11,653 nt of DNA from an uncultured Caryophanales bacterium. GTDB lineage: Bacteria > Bacillota_I > Bacilli_A > RF39 > UBA660. The translations under genes were made by a program, and so were the position numbers. The notes beneath the pieces are model-generated. The model ran no database searches. It was not told where the DNA came from and saw nothing but the letters and a program-made list of their open reading frames with translations. How positions within the stretch are numbered: position 1 is the first letter of the stretch; each line of letters begins with the position of its first letter. The stretch is from NCBI GenBank assembly GCA_947168625.1, contig CAMVMQ010000026.1, positions 1 to 11,653 of the forward strand, read 5' to 3'. Positions 7,714 through 11,653 of the stretch are shown here, piece after piece.

Positions 7714-8082
7714 GTGAAGGGTATATTAGATATTTTATTAGAATTTGTTCTTGTTTATGCTTTTGTTTTTATTTTATATTTTCTCTTGTTTGTAATGAAG
7801 AAAACACGATATAATAAGAATATGGTACCAGTTGAATTCTATTATTTAGTTAGTATTTATAAAATTGACAAAAAGAAAATTAATTATAAGAAATTTATCT
7901 ATGCTACGGCTTTTATAAATAGTTTTATTATTGTATTTACATATATGATTATATCTAAGTTACTTCATAAATGGATATGGCAATTATTATTAGGTATTGT
8001 TATTATTGCTTTACTTATTGTTATATGTTATGGATTATTAGGTAGATATTATCAGAAGAAGGGAATGAAAAAAAATGTATAA
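7714..8082 (+). CDS. Small three-helix membrane protein of unknown function, coupled to leuS
   Basis: A 122-aa protein I cannot assign to a named family. Three hydrophobic segments are visible: about 4-28 (starting ILDILLEFVLVY), 62-83 and 88-110. Between the first and second lies a basic, probably cytoplasmic loop containing RYNKNMVPVEFYYL and YKIDKKKINYKKF. The tail is short and basic (YYQKKGMKKNV). Translation starts at GTG 7714, chosen because AGAGGTGA (7700-7707) is 6 nt upstream. The last 8 nt overlap the start of leuS, so the two are probably translationally coupled and made from one mRNA. The loop has the look of a conserved module rather than random hydrophobic sequence, but no catalytic motif is evident. 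Nothing in the sequence ties it functionally to leucyl-tRNA synthesis beyond the overlap. Confidence 0.75.
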   Translation: MKGILDILLEFVLVYAFVFILYFLLFVMKKTRYNKNMVPVEFYYLVSIYKIDKKKINYKKFIYATAFINSFIIVFTYMIISKLLHKWIWQLLLGIVIIALLIVICYGLLGRYYQKKGMKKNV

Positions 8083-10465
8083 TTTTCGAAAGATAGAAAA
8101 GAAATGGCAAGATTATTGGGAAGAGAATAAGACTTTTAAAACTGATATAAAAGACTTTAGTAAGCCGAAGTTTTATGCACTAGATATGTTTCCATATCCT
8201 AGTGGGGTTGGTCTTCATGTAGGACATCCAGAAGGATATACCGCTACTGATATAGTTTCAAGGATGAAGAGAATGCAAGGATATAATGTTCTTCATCCAA
8301 TGGGATGGGATGCTTTTGGTCTTCCAGCAGAGCAATATGCTGTAACAACGGGAAATCATCCTAGTGGTTTTACTGAAGAAAATATTAAAATATTTAAAAA
8401 GCAATTAAAAGAACTTGGTTTTTCCTATGATTGGGATAGGGAAATATCGACAGCTGATCCTTCTTATTATAAGTGGACACAGTGGATATTTAAAGGATTA
8501 TATAATGATGGTTATGCTAAATATATTGACATGCCTGTTAATTGGTGTGAAGAATTGGGAACTGTTCTTTCTAATGATGAGGTTATTGATGGAAAAAGTG
8601 AAAGAGGAGGATATCCTGTTATTCGCAAGAATATGAAGCAGTGGGCTATTGATATTCCTAAGTATGCGGAAAGGTTACTTGATAATTTAGATGGTCTTAA
8701 TTGGCCTGAATCGACAAAAGAGATTCAAAGGAATTGGATTGGTAGGAGTATTGGTGCTAATGTTAGATTTAAAATAGATAATTCGGATAAGGAATTTACT
8801 GTTTTTACAACGAGATGTGATACTTTATTTGGAGCTACTTACTGCGTTTTATCACCAGAACACAAACTAGTTAAAGAAATAACTACTTCTGATAAAAAAA
8901 GTGAAGTTGAAGAATATATTAGACTTGCTTCATCAAAGTCAGAACTTGAAAGAACTAGTCTTAATAAGGAGAAGACAGGCGTCTTTATTGGTGCTTATGC
9001 TATTAATCCAGTTAATAATAAAAAGATACCAATATGGATAAGTGACTATGTATTAGCTTCATATGGAACAGGAGCTATTATGGCGGTGCCTGCACATGAT
9101 GAAAGGGACTTTGAATTTGCCAGTAAGTTTAATATTCCAATTATCCCTGTTATTGATGGGGGAGATATTACTAAGGAAGCTTATATTGGTGATGGATTAC
9201 ATATTAATTCAGGTTTTTTAGATGGCTTAAATAAAGAAGATGCTATAAATCGAATGATTGATTATTTAGAAGAGAATAATATTGGTAAAAAGGAGATTAA
9301 TTATCGCTTGAGACCTTGGATTTTTGCAAGACAAAGATACTGGGGAGAGCCTGTACCTGTTATTCATATGGAAGATGGAACTATTTATTTAGTTGATGAT
9401 AAAGATTTGCCAGTTACTCTTCCTGTTATGAATGATTATAAGAGTAAAAATGGTAAAGCTCCATTAGAAAATGCTATAGAATGGAAAAATGTAATAGTAG
9501 ATGGTAAAAAAGGAATAAGAGAAACTTCTACCATGCCTGGTGCTGCTGGATCTAGTTGGTATTATTTACGTTATATTGATCCAAATAATGATAATTCTTT
9601 GGCAGATAGAGACCTACTTAAACATTGGATGCCAGTTGACCTTTACGTTGGGGGACCTGAACATGCAGTAGGACATTTATTGTATTCTCGTATGTGGTGT
9701 AATTATTTGTATGATAAAGGTATTTCTCCGGTAGAGGAACCATTTAAAAAATTGGTTCATCAAGGAATGATACTAGGAGAAAATAATATTAAGATGGGAA
9801 AGAGATATCCAGAATTTGTTGTAAATCCTAGTGATATAGTTAAATCTCACGGAGCAGATGCTCTTCGTCTATATGAAATGTTTATGGGACCAATTGAGGC
9901 TGATAAGCCTTGGAGTAATGCTGGTATTGATGCATCGAAGAAATTTATTGATAGAATATATCGTTTATTTGAAGAAAATAAAGTAATTGATGATAATAAT
10001 AATAATTTAGAGAAGGTATATCATCAAACAATAAAGAAGGTAACTGAAGACTATGAGAGTTTGAACTTTAATACCGCTATTAGTCAAATGATGATTTTTA
10101 TTAATGCAGTGTATAAAGAAGGCTTTTTTCCTAAAGAATATGCTTTGGGTTTTGTTAAAGTGTTAAGTCCATTATGTCCTCATCTTGCTGAGGAATTATG
10201 GGAAATGCTAGGACATAAGGATACTATTTCTTATGAAGAATGGCCGAGTTATGATGAAGATAAGGTTAAAGATGATGAAGTAGAAATTGCTATTCAAGTA
10301 AATGGTAAGGTAAGAGATACTATTAAAGTGTCAAAGGATATTTCGAAGGAAGAATTGGAAGACAAGGCTCTTAATACGGAAACGATAACTAAATGGTTAG
10401 AGGACCATGAGATAGTAAAGAAAATAGTTATACCTGGTAGAATTGTTAATATTGTAATTAAATAG
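8075..10465 (+). CDS. leuS: Leucyl-tRNA synthetase
   Basis: Joins leucine to tRNA-Leu using ATP; a cytoplasmic class Ia synthetase essential for translation. At 796 aa it has the usual bacterial length. The Rossmann domain carries the HIGH-class signature H48VGH in PYPSGVGLHVGHPEGY. The CP1 editing domain has the Thr-rich TTRCDTLFG (from T245; most homologues have TTRPDT) and AVPAHDERDFEF, in which D342 matches the editing Asp, so proofreading should be intact. Later come RYWGEP, LYVGGPEHAVGHLLYSR and the KMSKS-equivalent loop K573MGKR, followed by VVNPSDIVKSHGADALRLYEMFMGP. The C-terminal part has the anticodon-binding helices and a final domain with IAIQVNGKVRDTI. It overlaps the upstream membrane protein gene by 8 nt. 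AAGGGA (8059-8064) is 10 nt before the ATG. A terminator begins at its TAG stop. The KMGKR loop keeps both lysines but differs from the textbook motif. Confidence 0.98.
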   Translation: MYNFRKIEKKWQDYWEENKTFKTDIKDFSKPKFYALDMFPYPSGVGLHVGHPEGYTATDIVSRMKRMQGYNVLHPMGWDAFGLPAEQYAVTTGNHPSGFTEENIKIFKKQLKELGFSYDWDREISTADPSYYKWTQWIFKGLYNDGYAKYIDMPVNWCEELGTVLSNDEVIDGKSERGGYPVIRKNMKQWAIDIPKYAERLLDNLDGLNWPESTKEIQRNWIGRSIGANVRFKIDNSDKEFTVFTTRCDTLFGATYCVLSPEHKLVKEITTSDKKSEVEEYIRLASSKSELERTSLNKEKTGVFIGAYAINPVNNKKIPIWISDYVLASYGTGAIMAVPAHDERDFEFASKFNIPIIPVIDGGDITKEAYIGDGLHINSGFLDGLNKEDAINRMIDYLEENNIGKKEINYRLRPWIFARQRYWGEPVPVIHMEDGTIYLVDDKDLPVTLPVMNDYKSKNGKAPLENAIEWKNVIVDGKKGIRETSTMPGAAGSSWYYLRYIDPNNDNSLADRDLLKHWMPVDLYVGGPEHAVGHLLYSRMWCNYLYDKGISPVEEPFKKLVHQGMILGENNIKMGKRYPEFVVNPSDIVKSHGADALRLYEMFMGPIEADKPWSNAGIDASKKFIDRIYRLFEENKVIDDNNNNLEKVYHQTIKKVTEDYESLNFNTAISQMMIFINAVYKEGFFPKEYALGFVKVLSPLCPHLAEELWEMLGHKDTISYEEWPSYDEDKVKDDEVEIAIQVNGKVRDTIKVSKDISKEELEDKALNTETITKWLEDHEIVKKIVIPGRIVNIVIK

Positions 10466-10488
10466 ACTTGATTTCAGGTCTATTTTTT
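10461..10488 (+). terminator. leuS terminator
   Basis: AATAGACTTG (10461-10470) pairs with CAGGTCTATT (10475-10484) in a 10-bp stem with one G-U pair and a 4-nt loop. Six Ts follow at 10483-10488. The hairpin includes the leuS stop codon, and its loop region overlaps the -35 box of the tRNA-Gln promoter. Confidence 0.85.
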
Positions 10489-10496
10489 GTTATAAT
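10468..10496 (+). promoter_or_regulatory. Promoter of tRNA-Gln, nested in the leuS terminator
   Basis: TTGATT (10468-10473), 17-nt spacer, perfect TATAAT (10491-10496). The start would be near 10503, about 6 nt before the tRNA. The -35 is formed by the end of the left arm and the loop of the leuS terminator. Confidence 0.72.
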
Positions 10497-10508
10497 CTAT
10501 TTTGTAAT

Positions 10509-10583
10509 TGCCCAGTAGCCAAGCGGTAAGGCATCAGACTCTGACTCTGACACGCGCTAGTTCGAATCTAGCCTGGGCAACCA
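10509..10583 (+). tRNA. tRNA-Gln (anticodon CUG)
   Basis: A 75-nt tRNA with encoded CCA. The acceptor stem TGCCCAG pairs with CTGGGCA, the D-arm is TAGCCAAGCGGTAAGGCA as in Gln/Glu tRNAs, the anticodon stem TCAGA/TCTGA encloses loop CTCTGAC with anticodon CTG, and the T-arm is GCTAG-TTCGAAT-CTAGC. It reads CAG only, so a tRNA-Gln(UUG) should exist elsewhere for CAA. Confidence 0.95.
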
Positions 10584-10596
10584 AATAAAATGAAAT

Positions 10597-10637
10597 GGAC
10601 TTGAGATAAATAATATTAGTTGTAAATTCTCAAGTCC
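10597..10637 (+). terminator. Long-loop hairpin between tRNA-Gln and the Fic-like gene
   Basis: GGACTTGAGA (10597-10606) and TCTCAAGTCC (10628-10637) form a perfect 10-bp stem around a 21-nt AT-rich loop, followed by TTTAATTT. It probably ends the tRNA-Gln transcript. The large loop and broken U run make it weaker than a classic terminator, so partial read-through into the Fic-like gene, or a role as an operator or leader element, is possible. Confidence 0.5.
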
Positions 10638-10661
10638 TTTAATTTAAAGAGGGTGTTATAT

Positions 10662-11075
10662 ATGGATTTTAATTATTTAGTAAATATTCATAAAAGACTT
10701 TTTAATATTAATGAAGATGATTTTAGGGATAATCTTGATAATGATACAAAAGAATTAATTGGTTCTTCTTTAAATAGAATGAATAAGGAATATGCTAATT
10801 TAAATGAATTAGTCTCTGATTTGTTACAGTTTGGTGGTAATGTTTATTTATTTCAGCCTTTCATAGATGGAAATAAAAGAACTGTAATATGTATTTATAA
10901 AGAAGTCTTGAATTCAAAGGAAATTGTTTTAGATTGGAATAAAATACTAGATAATTATCGGTATGTTGATTTGATTCCTATATTTGATTCTCCTCTTGAT
11001 ACTGTTGGTCAAAGAAGTATTGATAATATGATTAATATAATTAATACATATAAAATTAATAGAAAGAAAAGATAA
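10662..11075 (+). CDS. Small Fic/Doc-like protein with Gln in place of the catalytic His
   Basis: A 137-aa protein carrying Q65PFIDGNKRT, which matches the Fic/Doc motif HPFx(D/E)GN(G/K)R except that the first His is Gln. An N-terminal IHKRLF (about 9-14) and a later IVLDWNKI also fit the Fic fold, where an IH..LF helix precedes the motif and LDW follows it. Fic proteins transfer AMP or other phosphate-containing groups to protein side chains, and the motif His is the general base. Its loss predicts little or no activity by that route, while D69, N71, K72 and R73 of the nucleotide-binding loop remain. The length is close to Doc toxins and far shorter than most Fic enzymes. The ATG at 10662 is preferred over GTG 10653, which overlaps the ribosome site AGAGGG (10648-10653). 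No convincing promoter of its own is visible. The next gene follows after 12 nt with its ribosome site across this stop codon, so they form one unit. There is no antitoxin-like gene upstream. Confidence 0.7.
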   Translation: MDFNYLVNIHKRLFNINEDDFRDNLDNDTKELIGSSLNRMNKEYANLNELVSDLLQFGGNVYLFQPFIDGNKRTVICIYKEVLNSKEIVLDWNKILDNYRYVDLIPIFDSPLDTVGQRSIDNMINIINTYKINRKKR

Positions 11076-11087
11076 GGAGTAATAGCT

Positions 11088-11591
11088 ATGTCCAGTTTTG
11101 AATATCAAGATTTGTTCTTAAAAGCTCAGTATAATAAAAATGCTAAATATCATATGTTTTGCTTTGATATAGTATCTTCAAGTAAGATGAGTAAAGAAAA
11201 TAGAATTTCTGCTCAATATGATTTAATTTTTTTTATGAGTGAATTTAAAAAACAAATTAATAATCTTGAAGAGAATTATAATAGGAGAATATTAATTGAT
11301 GAGAAGGAATTGTCTTCGTGTTATGATTTAAATACTGATCCATGTATTATTGGTGATACTTTTGTTATTACTGTTTATAATGGAAGTATTTCTAGAGAAG
11401 AAATGTTATCAATTTTTTATAATCTAGTTAATAGTAGGAAAATAGATTATTCTTTTCATATTTCTGATGGACTATATGAAACTAATAATTATCGTGATGG
11501 TGGTAGTAAATTGTATCGTGGTTATTGTATGCAAATACTTTCTCAACTACATAAAGATAATTATTCCAGTATTGCAAAAAGGATGAAATAA
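11088..11591 (+). CDS. Uncharacterised 167-aa protein with SatD- or class III cyclase-like features
   Basis: I do not firmly recognise this protein. It has F24CFDIVSSSKMSKENR near the start, a central I88GDTFVITV strand, and a C-terminal SFHISDGLYE followed by LYRGYCMQIL. An early strand ending in Asp (D27) with DI..S after it, and a later GD (D90) on a strand, recall the two metal-binding aspartates of class III nucleotidyl cyclases. They also recall the DIVxS-K...R and GDEFQ pattern of SatD-family proteins. If RGYCMQILSQL is aligned with the cyclase GxxxNxAxRL helix, the usual Asn and Arg would both be Gln (Q149, Q153), so classic cyclase chemistry is doubtful. There is no signal peptide or membrane segment, so it should be cytoplasmic. 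AAGGAG (11074-11079) overlaps the stop codon of the Fic-like gene 8 nt before the ATG, which shows tight coupling. The remaining 62 nt of the window hold no gene or clear terminator. Confidence 0.6.
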   Translation: MSSFEYQDLFLKAQYNKNAKYHMFCFDIVSSSKMSKENRISAQYDLIFFMSEFKKQINNLEENYNRRILIDEKELSSCYDLNTDPCIIGDTFVITVYNGSISREEMLSIFYNLVNSRKIDYSFHISDGLYETNNYRDGGSKLYRGYCMQILSQLHKDNYSSIAKRMK

Positions 11592-11653
11592 TTTATTATT
11601 TATTTAATAATTAAGAATATTTAATAAGTAATCTGATAACTTTAATATTATGA

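Noticed and set aside
8415..8636. 73-codon open frame within leuS in another frame
   Set aside because: The leuS frame is certain here, and the alternative product has no recognisable features.
11601..11627. Direct repeat TATTTAATAA, twice, near the right end
   Set aside because: Low-complexity AT sequence; two 10-bp copies are expected by chance at this composition.
1..11653. CRISPR arrays, insertion sequences or phage attachment sites
   Set aside because: No regularly spaced identical repeats, no transposase or integrase coding, and no duplicated tRNA 3' end near either tRNA within the window.

Overview
The window is very AT-rich DNA from a Gram-positive-type bacterium, most likely an uncultured gut lineage of Bacillota near the Mollicutes, Erysipelotrichia or RF39-like Bacilli (an inference from composition and gene types). 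Supporting signs are strong AGAGG/GAGGTGA ribosome sites, consensus sigma-A promoters, U-tailed hairpin terminators, SipW-type exported leucine-rich-repeat proteins, and Asn/Ile/Lys-rich proteins. Trp is encoded by TGG and no gene needs TGA as a sense codon, so the standard bacterial code applies.

Layout. (1) 117-3492: one transcription unit of two paralogous exported proteins. Both have an alternate SipW/TasA-type signal peptide, a shared N-terminal domain of about 200 residues, and different BspA-type leucine-rich repeats. A bidirectional hairpin closes the unit. (2) 3502-3657: tRNA-Arg(UCU) on the minus strand with its own promoter and terminator. (3) 3675-5072: a protein of about 14 membrane helices resembling the MurJ/SpoVB (MOP) flippases, transcribed divergently from the tRNA. 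(4) 5084-7421: a glycoside hydrolase family 31 homologue with its own extended -10 promoter, in which every catalytic and sugar-binding acidic residue I can align is replaced. (5) 7664-10488: a small three-helix membrane protein overlapping leuS (leucyl-tRNA synthetase) by 8 nt. (6) 10468-10583: tRNA-Gln(CUG), whose -35 element lies inside the leuS terminator. (7) 10662-11591: a two-gene unit of a Fic/Doc-like protein with Gln in place of the catalytic His, and an unrecognised 167-aa protein with features of a SatD or class III nucleotidyl cyclase fold.

How the genes relate. leuS and the two tRNAs are ordinary translation functions. The two LRR proteins look like a surface adhesion or interaction pair. 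The flippase-like protein suggests envelope precursor transport. The GH31-like and Fic-like proteins both keep the family scaffold but lose catalytic residues, so each may be a binding or regulatory pseudoenzyme. The strongest candidate for an undescribed system is the Fic-like/SatD-or-cyclase-like pair at the right end. It may continue beyond the window, and its function is not established here.
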